Source of the DNA: Collinsella sp944321445
GTDB lineage: Bacteria > Actinomycetota > Coriobacteriia > Coriobacteriales > Coriobacteriaceae
Length of the DNA: 61,088 nucleotides
Direction: 5' to 3' (one strand)
Assembly (NCBI RefSeq): GCF_030371825.1
Contig: NZ_JAUDDM010000011.1
Program-made: the position numbers and the translations under genes
Notes under the pieces: model-generated
Told to the model about the DNA's origin: nothing
The model's database searches: none
Seen by the model: the letters and a program-made list of their open reading frames with translations, nothing else
Shown: one piece after another, positions 26,999 to 35,860 of the stretch
How positions within the stretch are numbered: position 1 is the stretch's first letter
Layout of the letters: each line of letters begins with the position of its first letter

Positions 26999-28429
26999 AT
27001 GCCGTTTCCCGAAGGCTTCCTGTGGGGAGGCGCCACTGCTGCGAACCAGTGCGAGGGGGCGTATGACGAAGGCGGGCGCGGGCTTGCCAACGTCGACGTC
27101 ATCCCTCACGGTTCAGAGCGAAACGATGTGAGTCGCGGTTTGCGCCGCATGCTCGATTTTGAGCCCGGGTACTACTATCCGGCTCAGACGGGCATCGATT
27201 TCTACCATCATTATCGCGAGGATATCGAGCTGTTCGCCGAGATGGGCTTCAAGGTCTTCCGCCTCTCGATCGCGTGGACCCGCATCTTCCCGCACGGCGA
27301 TGAGGAGACGCCCAATGAGGAGGGCCTCGCTTTCTATGAGGATGTGTTTCGCTGTTGCCGCGCACACGGGATCGAGCCGCTCGTTACCATCACGCATTTC
27401 GATTGTCCCATCCATCTCGTGAAGGAGTACGGCGCTTGGCGCAACCGCAAGCTGATCGACTTCTACAAGAAGCTCGTGCGCGTGCTCTTCACCCGCTACA
27501 AGGGTTTGGTGCGCTGGTGGATCACGTTCAACGAGATGAACATGATCTTGCATCGTCCGTTTATGGGTGCGGGTATCGTGCTCGAGCCGGGCGAGAATCC
27601 GCTTGCGGCGGAGTATCGCGCTGCGCACAACGAGCTTGTGGCAAGTGCGTGGGCGGTGAAGATCGCGCACGAGATCGACCCGGAAAACAAGGTGGGCTGC
27701 ATGCTCGCCGCGGGTAGCTACTATCCCTACTCCTGCAGGCCTGAGGACGTGCGTGCCGCCCAGCTCAAAAATCAAGAGAACTATTTCTTTGTCGATGTTC
27801 AGAGCCGCGGGTACTACCCGGGCTACGCGGCCAAGTTCCTCGAGCGCGAGGGCATCGACGTCGGAATGACGGACGAGGACGAGAAGATCCTGGCGGAAAA
27901 CACCGTCGACTTCATCTCGTTTTCCTATTACTCGTCGCGCTGCATTGCGGGCGACCCTTCTATCGCCGGCGGCGTGGCGGAGGGCAACGCCTTTGCGGGC
28001 GTGGAGAACCCGTTCGTCCGCACGAGCGACTGGGGCTGGATCATCGACCCCCTGGGCTTCCGCATCACCACCAACGATTTGTGGGACCGCTACCAAAAGC
28101 CGCTGTTCGTGGTGGAAAACGGCCTGGGCGCCTACGACGAGGTGAAGCCGGACGGCTCCATCGACGACGACTATCGCATCGAGTACCTGCGCGAGCACAT
28201 CGAGGCCATGCGCGACGCCATCGAGGAGGACGGCGTCAAGATGCTCGGCTACACCACGTGGGGCCCGATCGATCTGGTGAGCGCGGGCTCGGGCGAGATG
28301 GAGAAGCGCTACGGCTTTATCTACGTCGACCGCGACAACCAGGGCAGCGGCACCCTCGCGCGCAGCAAGAAGAAGAGTTTTAGCTGGTACAAGCAGGTCA
28401 TCGCAACAAACGGCGAGGATCTGGGCTAG
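26999..28429 (+). CDS. 6-phospho-beta-glucosidase, glycoside hydrolase family 1
   Basis: Cleaves phosphorylated beta-glucosides made by PTS uptake (cellobiose-6-P, arbutin-6-P, salicin-6-P type). Its 476 residues form a GH1 TIM barrel: N-terminal FLWGGATAANQCEGAYDEGG, acid/base Glu179 in TFNEMN, nucleophile Glu373 in VVENGLG. The C-terminal segment after WGPIDLVSAGSGEMEKRYGFIYVD, with SKKKSFSWYKQVI, resembles the phosphate-binding region of the phospho-beta-glucosidase branch (BglA/AscB). Start ATG after AGGAGG. It directly precedes its PTS transporter gene. Confidence 0.93.
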   Translation: MPFPEGFLWGGATAANQCEGAYDEGGRGLANVDVIPHGSERNDVSRGLRRMLDFEPGYYYPAQTGIDFYHHYREDIELFAEMGFKVFRLSIAWTRIFPHGDEETPNEEGLAFYEDVFRCCRAHGIEPLVTITHFDCPIHLVKEYGAWRNRKLIDFYKKLVRVLFTRYKGLVRWWITFNEMNMILHRPFMGAGIVLEPGENPLAAEYRAAHNELVASAWAVKIAHEIDPENKVGCMLAAGSYYPYSCRPEDVRAAQLKNQENYFFVDVQSRGYYPGYAAKFLEREGIDVGMTDEDEKILAENTVDFISFSYYSSRCIAGDPSIAGGVAEGNAFAGVENPFVRTSDWGWIIDPLGFRITTNDLWDRYQKPLFVVENGLGAYDEVKPDGSIDDDYRIEYLREHIEAMRDAIEEDGVKMLGYTTWGPIDLVSAGSGEMEKRYGFIYVDRDNQGSGTLARSKKKSFSWYKQVIATNGEDLG

Positions 28430-28489
28430 GGGCTCATGCGGGTCGCAGGCATCCTGCGGCCCGCAGCATCGATTTCTTAAGGAGGAGCC

Positions 28490-29932
28490 ATGGCAGGTAA
28501 GTACGACGATCTGGCGCGCGCCATAGTCGACAACGTCGGCGGTCGCGACAACATCACGAGCGTGGCGCACTGCATCACGCGCGTGCGCTTCAAGCTGAAA
28601 GACGAGAGTAAGGCCAACAAGGATGCCATCGAGGCGCTCCCGAGTGTCATCCAGGTGATTCAGGCAAACGGTCAGTACCAGGTGGTCGTGGGCAACATCG
28701 TGGAGGACGTCCACGCCGCGGTGCTCGAGGTGAGCGGTCTTGCCGACGGCGGTGCCGTCGAGACCGACGAGGGTCAGCCGGGCGAGAAGAAGACGGCGGC
28801 ATCGGTGATCATCGACCTCATCTCCGGCATCTTCCAGCCGATCTTGGGGCCGCTTGCAGCTGCGGGCATCATGAAGGGCCTGCTCGCGCTTATCACCTTC
28901 TTCATCCCCGAGTTTGCAAACGACGGCCTCTACACCCTTCTGTACACGGTGGCGGACGGCTTTTTCTACTTCCTGCCCGTGGCACTCGCCTACAGCGCGG
29001 CGCGCAAGTTCCGCATGAATGAGTTCACCGGCGTCGCCATCGGCGTGGCGTTGCTGTACCCCACCATGGTGGCGCTGACCTCGGGCGAGGTCCTCGGAAG
29101 CATCGATCTGGGCGTCGCCGGCACGTTTTCGTGGTATGCCACGGCGCTCGGCATCCCCATCATCATGCCGGCCTCGGGCTATGCGAGTTCGGTCATCCCG
29201 GTGCTGCTCATGGTGTGGTTCGGTTCTCTGGTCGAGCGTTGGCTCAAGAGCTGGATGCCCGCAGCAATCAAGATGTTCCTGGTGCCGCTTTGCACCATGA
29301 CGCTGGCGATTGTGCTCGGTTACCTCGTCATCGGTCCTGTGGCGACTCTTATCACCAATCTGCTGAGCGCAGCGTTCTCCTTCATCTTCGAGTTGCCGAT
29401 TGTCGGCTCCGTGTTCGGTAGCGCGCTGGTGGGCGGCCTGTGGATGTGCCTCGTCATCTTCGGTTTCCATTGGAGTCTCATCCCGATCTCCATCATGAAC
29501 CTCAACACCATCGGGCACGACTACGTGCTGGCGGCCACCATCGCTCACGGTTTCGCTCTCGGCGCTGTGGTTTTTGCGATGTATCTCAAGAATAAGGATG
29601 AGAAGTTCCGCGGCATTGCCCTGCCCGCCATGGTGTCGGCATTCTTCTTCGGTGTGACGGAGCCGGCTATCTACGGTGTGGCGCTGCCCAACAAGCGGGC
29701 GTTCGTGGTGGCGTGTCTGAGCTCAGCGGTAGGCGGTGCCATCGTGGGCGCTACCGGTGCGCTTATGTTCATCTCGGGCGGTCTGGGTGTCTTCAACTGG
29801 TTGAACTTCATCGACGAGACGCCCGGTGGATTCGGCGTCTCGATGATGCTCTGTGCGATTATCGCCTCGCTCGTGGCGGCCGTGCTGGCCTTCGTCGTCG
29901 AATTCGTCACGTACAAGCCTGGGGAGAAGTAA
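28490..29932 (+). CDS. PTS beta-glucoside transporter EIIBC
   Basis: Imports and phosphorylates beta-glucosides. Its 480 residues comprise an EIIB domain at 1-80 with phosphorylation-site Cys28 in SVAHCITRVRFKLKD, a linker, and a membrane EIIC domain (~105-475) of the glucose-glucoside family with many hydrophobic segments. There is no EIIA domain at the C-terminus, so EIIA must come from another protein. Start ATG after AAGGAGGAG, 60 nt behind the phospho-beta-glucosidase, forming a two-gene operon. No antiterminator gene of the BglG type lies next to it. Confidence 0.93.
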   Translation: MAGKYDDLARAIVDNVGGRDNITSVAHCITRVRFKLKDESKANKDAIEALPSVIQVIQANGQYQVVVGNIVEDVHAAVLEVSGLADGGAVETDEGQPGEKKTAASVIIDLISGIFQPILGPLAAAGIMKGLLALITFFIPEFANDGLYTLLYTVADGFFYFLPVALAYSAARKFRMNEFTGVAIGVALLYPTMVALTSGEVLGSIDLGVAGTFSWYATALGIPIIMPASGYASSVIPVLLMVWFGSLVERWLKSWMPAAIKMFLVPLCTMTLAIVLGYLVIGPVATLITNLLSAAFSFIFELPIVGSVFGSALVGGLWMCLVIFGFHWSLIPISIMNLNTIGHDYVLAATIAHGFALGAVVFAMYLKNKDEKFRGIALPAMVSAFFFGVTEPAIYGVALPNKRAFVVACLSSAVGGAIVGATGALMFISGGLGVFNWLNFIDETPGGFGVSMMLCAIIASLVAAVLAFVVEFVTYKPGEK

Positions 29933-30002
29933 GACAGCTCCATCCAATCGAGTACGTGGGGATCTGACGTTAGGCAGCTTCGGCCAAGCGCGTCTTCCCA
30001 TA

Positions 30003-30052
30003 CCGAGCGGTGCTTTTCCGAGCAGGGGAGGAGGGGCGCCGCTCGGCTTTTT
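30003..30052 (+). terminator. Terminator of the beta-glucoside operon
   Basis: Stem CCGAGCGGTGC (30003-30013) with GCGCCGCTCGG (30036-30046), a loop of about 22 nt and a TTTTT run. Confidence 0.75.
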
Positions 30053-30121
30053 CGACTTCGAGACCCTTTTGCTCTGTTTGGGCTGCGTTTATGTAGAGGT
30101 ATCGAAGGTGGGTCTTCTCGC

Positions 30122-30343
30122 ATGGCGACGCGACTGTGCGCCATCGCCTCGACTTCCGTCACCGCGTTCTCCGTCATCACCGACTACGAGAAGGGCATCA
30201 AGTCCCCTCTGGCCGACTTCAGCATCACCCCTGACGTCGCCATCCTCGACGCCTGCACCGGCTCCAACCCGCGCCAGCCGACCCAGGAGGAGATGGAGAA
30301 GCTCCTCGAGTGCGTGTACAACGACCAGGACGTCGACTTCTAA
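30122..30343 (+). pseudogene. Internally deleted copy of the iron-containing alcohol dehydrogenase
   Basis: A 73-codon open frame nearly identical to two parts of the gene at 23079-24293: codons around CAIAST...DVAI (parent ~23469-23594) joined to ILDACTGSNP...DVDF and the stop (parent ~24193-24293). The ~600-bp deletion falls at matching GCCATCNTCGAC sequences in the parent, so it probably arose by recombination between short repeats. A second, 15-nt in-frame deletion removed GTATE codons. The frame stays open and has a weak upstream AAGGTGGG. The product would lack the NAD and metal sites. The 3' flank (TAATCTGCT-GGCTG) is also shared with the parent. Confidence 0.85.
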
Positions 30344-30367
30344 TCTGCTCGGCTGACTGAATCGTCC

Positions 30368-30453
30368 GGAACCCCGCCAAGGTTTCCCGCGCGAACGTCC
30401 TCGCCCTTCGGGCTGCGGGAATGTTCGCTTAGGGAATACCTTGGCGGGGTTCC
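30368..30453. repeat. Imperfect inverted repeat after the gene fragment
   Basis: Perfect 16-bp outer arms, 30368-30383 and 30438-30453, with a partly paired interior that includes GCCCTTCGGGC. It begins ~25 nt after the stop codon of the alcohol dehydrogenase fragment. Confidence 0.75.
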
Positions 30454-30498
30454 TGCGTTTACGTGGCCGAGCAGGTTGAAGGCGACGTCCAGGAGGCC

Positions 30499-30617
30499 CC
30501 GTGTGCATGTTTTTGTGGCCCCGCTGAGTAGACTGCACTTTCTGCTCAAAGAAGTTGCAGGTAGAGAGTTTGGCTTTTTCGGGACTACTTCGGCAATGGC
30601 TAAAAACGTGCACACGG
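30499..30617. repeat. Inverted repeat with ~20-bp arms in gene-free DNA
   Basis: Arms 30499-30520 and 30598-30617 are nearly complementary (TGTGCATGTTTTT with AAAAACGTGCACA). Together with the fragment at 30122 and the palindromes at 30368 and 30659, this accounts for most of the 796-bp gene-free stretch 29933-30728. Confidence 0.6.
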
Positions 30618-30658
30618 AGTCTTCGTAAAACGTTAATCGTGGCATTTCGCCGCTGAAA

Positions 30659-30696
30659 CGCACAGGGCCCGGGGCGTTTGCCCCGGGCCCTGTGCG
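30659..30696. terminator. Strong hairpin after the YitT gene
   Basis: Perfect 17-bp stem, CGCACAGGGCCCGGGGC (30659-30675) with 30680-30696, and a 4-nt loop, ~32 nt beyond the stop of the minus-strand YitT gene. Probable terminator; the U-tract is poor on the minus strand. Confidence 0.65.
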
Positions 30697-30728
30697 CCTT
30701 TGGAAGAAGAGGCGATGCTCAGTGCGCG

Positions 30729-31820
30729 TTAATCGATAGGCGCGCGGTAGAAGTTGCCGTAGAAGTTCTCCGTGCGGAAGACGTTCACCACGGCGCCGCC
30801 GTCGTGGACGCGAATGAGGTGCATGATGTCGTCGACCTCATACGACGAGACCACGGTGGTGATGAGATAGTAGCGCTTGCGGCTGCGGCCTCCCATGACC
30901 TCCATGACCGACGACCCGTGCTTGTGAATCTCGTTGTAGCTCTCGAGAATCTGCTCCGGGCGCGTGGTGGTAATCTGCAGCGTCACGCGGTCGTAGCGCG
31001 TGTAGAACATCTCGATGGCCTTGGTGGAGATGAACTGGAAGATGATGGAGTACGCCGCCGCCTCCCAGCCGAACATCGCACCGAAGACCAGCAGCACCAC
31101 GCAGTTGCCCGCAAAGATGAGGCCCCAGATGGACTGGCCGGTCTTGTTGGACACCATGAGCGAGATGAAGTCCGTGCCCGCCGTGCTCGCGCCTCCGCGC
31201 AGCGCAACCGCGATGGCGAAGCCGTACAAAAAGCCGCCGAACACAACCTGGAGCATCAGGTTGTCAAGAATCGGCTCGAAGGTGAACACGCGCAGGAAGA
31301 ACGAGGCCAAAAACACCTGAATCATCGAGAACACGACGAAGCGCCGGCTGATGGACCTCCAGCAGATGAGCGCAACGGGGATGTTGAGCGCCACCATGCC
31401 CACGAAGGTGGGGAAGGAGAAGCCGAACAGCGATGTGATGCGGTCGATGAGGATGGCGAGTCCCGTGAAGCCGCTCGAAAGCAGGTTCGCCGGGTTCACG
31501 AACGCCTGGATGGTGTAGGCCTGGATGAAGGCGGAGAGCACCACCGAGGCGAGCGTCATGCAGCGGCGGATGAACACGAAGCGCCGCAGGTTCTTCAGGC
31601 GCTCGACCTCGGCCTTGAGGTCGACCTTGACCTCGGGGAACGTGAACAGTGGAGCCTCGGGAACCTCCTCGAGCTGTTCCATGACGGCCGCCTGCTTGGC
31701 GGCGCGCTCCTCGCGCGCGTGCTCGACGGCGCGGGCGCGGTTGGAGCGGCGCCGCTCGGCGGAGACCTCGTGGGCGCGACGGCGCCTATCTTTGGAAGAA
31801 GAGGTCTTGGAATCAGTCAT
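30729..31820 (-). CDS. YitT family membrane protein
   Basis: A 363-residue protein. The first ~80 residues are highly charged (Arg/Glu/Lys-rich, SAERRRSNRARAVEHAREERAA), an unusual extension. Then come about five membrane segments of the YitT (DUF161) family, with FVNPANLLSSGFTGLAILID and LRGGASTAGTDFI. The C-terminal cytoplasmic DUF2179 domain (~275-350) is YDRVTLQITTTRPEQI...GRSRKRYYLITTVVSSYEV. Family function is unclear; transport has been proposed. It begins one base after the GrdB-like stop, in the same operon. Confidence 0.87.
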   Translation of the reverse strand: MTDSKTSSSKDRRRRAHEVSAERRRSNRARAVEHAREERAAKQAAVMEQLEEVPEAPLFTFPEVKVDLKAEVERLKNLRRFVFIRRCMTLASVVLSAFIQAYTIQAFVNPANLLSSGFTGLAILIDRITSLFGFSFPTFVGMVALNIPVALICWRSISRRFVVFSMIQVFLASFFLRVFTFEPILDNLMLQVVFGGFLYGFAIAVALRGGASTAGTDFISLMVSNKTGQSIWGLIFAGNCVVLLVFGAMFGWEAAAYSIIFQFISTKAIEMFYTRYDRVTLQITTTRPEQILESYNEIHKHGSSVMEVMGGRSRKRYYLITTVVSSYEVDDIMHLIRVHDGGAVVNVFRTENFYGNFYRAPID

Positions 31821-31821
31821 C

Positions 31822-32343
31822 TTAGAAGCATGCCTTCTGCTTGAGCTCGGAGGTGTCGGTGCCGTCGGTCAGGGCCTTGGCCACGAGGCACATGTTCTTG
31901 AGGGCCTCGTTCAGACCGGTGCCGCCCTTCTTGGGGGTCTTGACGATGAGGACCTTGTCGCGGTAGCGCTCGATGGCCTCGGTGTTCTCCTGGCTCACCG
32001 CGGCGAGCGCGTGCACCTTGCCGCCGGCCTCGAGGTCAGAGGCGATGCGGCAGGCCATCTCGGCATACTCGGCGTAGTTGAAGGTGGGGCCGCACATGAC
32101 GACGTCGGGGTTGATCTTGACGCACATGGCCTCGAGCTTGCGCGCGACCTCGTCGGGGTTGTCGGCATAGGTTCCCCAGCCGCAGTACAGGGTGGCGACG
32201 ACCTTGCCACCGACCTGCTTGAGCAGGTTCTCCATCATGATGGCGGGGCCGACGGGCTCCTTCAGGATGCCGAGCGGCAGGTTGCGGTCGTCCTTGGCGC
32301 CGAGGCCGGACTGGATCTGGTCGTAAATCATGACGATCTTCAT
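31822..32343 (-). CDS. GrdB-like small reductase-family protein
   Basis: A 173-residue protein resembling the N-terminal part of subunit B of glycine/sarcosine/betaine reductases (GrdB, ~430 residues). The order LGILKEPVGPAIMMENLL, VVATLYCGWGTYA, PDVVMCGPTFNYAEYAEMACRIA matches the GrdB pattern EGPVGPG...VVATxxCGD...PDxxxAGPAFNAGRYGxAC. The selenocysteine-containing C-terminal part is missing and I see no Sec codon context. It may act as a free-standing thiol/substrate-binding protein; the role is unknown. ATG at 32343 follows AAAGGAA. An upstream in-frame ATG at 32409 has an even better GGAGGAG, so a 195-residue form is possible. Confidence 0.7.
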   Translation of the reverse strand: MKIVMIYDQIQSGLGAKDDRNLPLGILKEPVGPAIMMENLLKQVGGKVVATLYCGWGTYADNPDEVARKLEAMCVKINPDVVMCGPTFNYAEYAEMACRIASDLEAGGKVHALAAVSQENTEAIERYRDKVLIVKTPKKGGTGLNEALKNMCLVAKALTDGTDTSELKQKACF

Positions 32344-32439
32344 AGTGGTTTCCTTTCGCTTCGATGCGATGTCTTGCAGAACTTCGGGGTGGGCGATTGC
32401 GTACGACATGGAACTCCTCCATATCTGGGGCGATGACGG

Positions 32440-33108
32440 CTACGCCTTCTCGACGAGTGCCACCTTGGTGCCGGCGATGAAGTCGTGGATGCAGCGGTGA
32501 TCCTTGCGAACGAGGATCATGATGCAGCTCACGAGCGTAAACGCGAAGCCCACGTACATCAGGGGGTGGACGAAGTTGATACCGGTTGCAATCGAGAGCA
32601 TCTGGTGCCAGATGGCGCTCGCGTTGGCGATGACGCCCTCGATGATGGTGACGCCGATGATTTGGCGCAGCGCGAGGTCGCGCAGGGTGACGGGGCTTCC
32701 GTCGCGCTCGACGATCATGACGCCGCACAGGCGCTTGCCGGGCGTTTGGCCGCGCCAGACGAACATCGGAATCAAGATGTAGTACGCAAACGCGAACAGC
32801 AGTGCGACCGCGCCGGTGATGATGCCGATGGGAGCAGGAAGGTCGGTGAGGTACTGGTTGGTGATGTCCCCGCTCGTCTGGTACGCGGCAAACGAGATGG
32901 GGATGGCGGTGCACAGGGCACCCACGTACCAGTCGATGAGGTACGCGAAGAAGCGGCGGGTGACCGGGGCGGGCGCACCGGCGCGGTCCGTGAATTTGGT
33001 GACCGTCTTGGTGGCCTTCGACGCGGGCTGCTGCTGCGGCCGCTGCTGCGTCGCCTGGTCTTCGGGCGCGGTGTGCGTGCGCTTCTTCTTGTGCTTCTTG
33101 GAACTCAT
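32440..33108 (-). CDS. RDD family membrane protein
   Basis: A 222-residue protein. It has a basic, Gln-rich cytoplasmic N-terminus (residues 1-65, KKHKKKRTH and QQRPQQQP), then RRFFAYLIDWYVGALC, the Arg-Asp-type start of the RDD domain, and about four hydrophobic segments. TPGKRLCGVMIVERDG is the second RDD signature. The family role is undefined; some members affect Na+ or compatible-solute transport. Start ATG after GAGGAGG. It lies between the M20 peptidase and the GrdB-like gene in a minus-strand run. Confidence 0.83.
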   Translation of the reverse strand: MSSKKHKKKRTHTAPEDQATQQRPQQQPASKATKTVTKFTDRAGAPAPVTRRFFAYLIDWYVGALCTAIPISFAAYQTSGDITNQYLTDLPAPIGIITGAVALLFAFAYYILIPMFVWRGQTPGKRLCGVMIVERDGSPVTLRDLALRQIIGVTIIEGVIANASAIWHQMLSIATGINFVHPLMYVGFAFTLVSCIMILVRKDHRCIHDFIAGTKVALVEKA

Positions 33109-33192
33109 GCTCCTCCTCGGATCGGGTCGCTCTTGCTCAGGGCAAGATAGCATAGTCGGGGCGCGCCGCGCGGGGTCGCGCCCCGAGGCGGT

Positions 33193-34404
33193 CTAGCGCG
33201 AGAGCAAATACAGGCTCAGGGCGTAGATCTTGGCATTGGTGATGATGTCCGCCACGTCCATCCACTCGTTGGGCTGGTGGCCGATGCCCTTCTGGCCGGG
33301 GAACGACGGGCCGAACGGCACGATGTTGGGCATGAGCTTGGCGTAGGTGCCGCCGGTCGTGGTGACCGGGGTGCCGTCGGCGCCGGTGGCGTGCTCGTAG
33401 GTGTACACGAGCGTGCGCACCAGGCGGCAGTCCTTCTCGAAGCGCACCGGGTTGAAGTTGTTGGTGACTTCGAAGGTGAGGCCCTGCTCGTCGGCAACCT
33501 TGCCCAGGCGCTCGCGCAACTCGTCGGCGGTGATGCCGGCAGGGTAGCTGATGGCGAACTCCACGGCGGGCTCGTCGCCTTCGAGCACGAGCTTGTAGTT
33601 GCGGACCTCGGTGATGCCGAACTCGGGGTCGGCGCAGTCGATGCCGAAGCGCTCGCCGTTCGGCTTGGCGTTCAGAACGTACTCGTTCATGAAGCTGAAG
33701 AAGCGCGTCAGGCGTGCCTGCGCGTCCTCGCCCTCCCCGGGCTTCGCGGTGAGGCGGACGGCCATGCGGCCGCGCTCGGCGTACACCACGGGGTACTTGC
33801 AGTCGGGCGTGAAGCCCATCACGGGCGCGGGCTCATGATCCAGGTAGTAACGCAGGTCACCGAAGCCGGTCTCCTCGTTGCAGCCGAAGATGATGCGCAC
33901 GTCGCGGCGCGGGGTGAGGCCCAGGCGCTTGAGCGCCCACAGCGCGTACAGGCACGCGTAGATGGGGCCCTTGTTATCCAGGACGCCGCGGCTCGTGATG
34001 CGGCCGTCCTCCAGGTGCGCGCTGTAAGGCGGCACCTTCCAGCCCGTGGTGCCCTCGGGCACAACGTCCAGATGGCCCAGGGCGCACACATAGCCGGGAA
34101 GCACGTCGCCATCGGCGCCGGCCTCGCCCTTCCAGGTGGCATAGCCCATGTAGCCATCGACATCGGTGGTCTCGAAGCCCAGCTCGCGGCAGAGCTCCAG
34201 GGTCTGGTCGAGCGCAGCGCGCACGTCGGTGCCAAAGGGGGCGCCGGGGGCGGGCTCGCCCTGCACGCTCTTCTGGCGCACGATGGTGCGAATCGCGTCG
34301 ATCATTTCATCGGAAATAGCGTCGACCTCTGCGAGGATGCGCTCTTCGAGCTCAGGTTCGATAGCGATATGTTCCTCGTTCTCAAGGCAGTCAATGCTGC
34401 TCAT
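33193..34404 (-). CDS. M20 family metallopeptidase (Sapep-type dipeptidase)
   Basis: Zinc dipeptidase of the M20 family, 403 residues, cytoplasmic. Metal ligands and catalytic residues are in CALGHLDVVPEG (His/Asp), RGVLDNKGPIYA (bridging Asp) and FGCNEETGFGD (Glu-Glu), with a lid domain between ~185 and 330. C-terminal TTTGGTYAKLMPN and GIGHQPNEW are usual for the Sapep/PepV group. Start ATG after AAGGAG. Probably releases amino acids from imported dipeptides. Confidence 0.88.
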   Translation of the reverse strand: MSSIDCLENEEHIAIEPELEERILAEVDAISDEMIDAIRTIVRQKSVQGEPAPGAPFGTDVRAALDQTLELCRELGFETTDVDGYMGYATWKGEAGADGDVLPGYVCALGHLDVVPEGTTGWKVPPYSAHLEDGRITSRGVLDNKGPIYACLYALWALKRLGLTPRRDVRIIFGCNEETGFGDLRYYLDHEPAPVMGFTPDCKYPVVYAERGRMAVRLTAKPGEGEDAQARLTRFFSFMNEYVLNAKPNGERFGIDCADPEFGITEVRNYKLVLEGDEPAVEFAISYPAGITADELRERLGKVADEQGLTFEVTNNFNPVRFEKDCRLVRTLVYTYEHATGADGTPVTTTGGTYAKLMPNIVPFGPSFPGQKGIGHQPNEWMDVADIITNAKIYALSLYLLSR

Positions 34405-34500
34405 GACAACTCCTTTACGGATGGAAACAGGTGGTGGATGCCCCTTGTGGGGACAGTCCCTAAAGAGGGCATCGAGGATTACTCAACCACGGCAACCCAA

Positions 34501-34600
34501 GGGTTTCCCAGGTGCCGCAGATTGCCCCGAAAGCGGAGGGCATAGGCCTTCGCGCCATGCCCGAACGTTTGAGGGGCAAGGTGCGGCACCTGGGGAAGCC
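34501..34600. repeat. 28-bp imperfect inverted repeat with internal hairpin
   Basis: Arms 34501-34528 and 34573-34600 pair with about five mismatches (core CCCAGGTGCCGCA/TGCGGCACCTGGG), and an inner GGGCAT/ATGCCC hairpin lies at 34538-34562. It abuts the stop codon of the minus-strand gene at 34602, so it probably forms its transcript end. Confidence 0.8.
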
Positions 34601-34601
34601 G

Positions 34602-35654
34602 CTAGGTTAGGGGAGCCATGCGGGAACGCATGTACTCTTCCTGCCACTCGGCGCTTGCGACCTCGTGGGTGCAGGTTCCGTCGGGCTGCGGATGCGCCAG
34701 GTACACGCAGACGGGCTCGTTTTCGGTTTGGACCACGAACGAGAAGCCCTCGATGTTGCTCGCGGCGCCCCAGCGGCCCTGAGCGTCCATGGCCACGAAG
34801 CTGATGTCGCCCGCGTGGCCGCGCTTGCGGTTGAGCACCTCGGTGAAGGTGGAAATCGCCTGTTCGCAGGCCTGCTGCGGATGCATGCCGGTTGCCATGA
34901 GGCGCACGATCTCGTAGCCCACGCAACCCTTCATGACGTCCTCGCCCAGACCCGTGGAGGCAGATCCACCCGCGTCGGAGTCGGCATAGAAGCCGGCGCC
35001 GGGGATGGAGGAATCGCCCACGCGGCCGGCGTGCTTCATGAACAGGCCGCTTGTCGAGGTGGCCGCCGTGATGGTGCCGGATGCGTCCAGGCACACCATG
35101 CCCACGGTGTCGTGACCCTCGGGGTTCGTGCCCTCCTGGTCGATGCCGGGGCGGACCTCCTTATCGGGCATGGCGCCACGGGCCGTCTCCTGCTCGGCCT
35201 CCGGCTCGCCCAGCACACGGGCGGCGTTGGGAAGGCGGCCGCCCTCCTCGGCCACGCGGCGGGCGTAGTGGATCTTGGCGCGGTCGGTGAGCATGTTTTT
35301 GCGCTCAAAGCCCATCTCGTCGGCAAACTTCTCGGCGCCGGCTCCCACGAGCAGGTTGTTGGCGTCGCCGGTTGCCAGCGCGCGGGCCACGCTCACGGGG
35401 TTAGCGATGTTTTTGGCAGCGCCCACGGCGCCGAATTCGAGCGTATCGCCGTTCATGAACGACGCGTCGAGCTCAACCTGCATGTCCTCGTTGGGAAGGC
35501 CGCCGTAGCCCACGGACTTGTAGTACGGGAAGTCCTCGACCTCACGGACCGCCATCTCGATGGCATCGCCCGCGTTGGCGCCGCCGGCGAGCGCCTCGCT
35601 CGCCTTCTCAACGCCCTCGCGTGCCATTCTCCAGGTTGCGATGATGCCCCACAT
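34602..35654 (-). CDS. N4-(beta-N-acetylglucosaminyl)-L-asparaginase / isoaspartyl peptidase family Ntn hydrolase
   Basis: A 350-residue Ntn hydrolase. The self-cleaving catalytic Thr is in EGHDTVGMVCLD, near residue 187. The substrate-binding motif follows (GLFMKHAGRVGDSSIPGAGFYAD), then GGSASTGLGEDVMKGC. The family hydrolyses the Asn-GlcNAc bond of glycoasparagines or isoaspartyl peptides; the glycosylasparaginase branch fits best. No signal peptide, so cytoplasmic. Start ATG at 35654 with GGAGA upstream. It lies after the PTS operon, where degradation of imported host glycopeptide fragments is plausible (inference). Confidence 0.85.
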   Translation of the reverse strand: MWGIIATWRMAREGVEKASEALAGGANAGDAIEMAVREVEDFPYYKSVGYGGLPNEDMQVELDASFMNGDTLEFGAVGAAKNIANPVSVARALATGDANNLLVGAGAEKFADEMGFERKNMLTDRAKIHYARRVAEEGGRLPNAARVLGEPEAEQETARGAMPDKEVRPGIDQEGTNPEGHDTVGMVCLDASGTITAATSTSGLFMKHAGRVGDSSIPGAGFYADSDAGGSASTGLGEDVMKGCVGYEIVRLMATGMHPQQACEQAISTFTEVLNRKRGHAGDISFVAMDAQGRWGAASNIEGFSFVVQTENEPVCVYLAHPQPDGTCTHEVASAEWQEEYMRSRMAPLT

Positions 35655-35746
35655 GTCTTCTCCTTGCGTAGATATTGGATGGTGTTGCGGGAACGAATAA
35701 TCGTGCGCGTGCGTGCAAGCTGTCGCGCCCTCGCGGCATCGCGTAC

Positions 35747-35799
35747 AAAAATGCCGCCCGCGCTCGTATCGGCATTGCCGAAGTGGGCACGGGCGGCAA
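35747..35799 (-). terminator. Terminator of the PTS operon
   Basis: On the minus strand the stem TGCCGCCCG...CGGGCGGCA is followed by TTTTTGT, ~60 nt after the EIIC stop. The inner loop can form a further small hairpin. Confidence 0.75.
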
Positions 35800-35860
35800 T
35801 GCTGCGAAGTGCAGATGCTCGCGGTCGCCGGAGCCGGGCGGCCCCGGCGATCAATGCATC

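Noticed and set aside
31822..32343. Selenoprotein (Sec-containing GrdB)
   Set aside because: The sequence ends before the Sec region of GrdB, and the natural stop is not followed by coding sequence or a SECIS-like hairpin.
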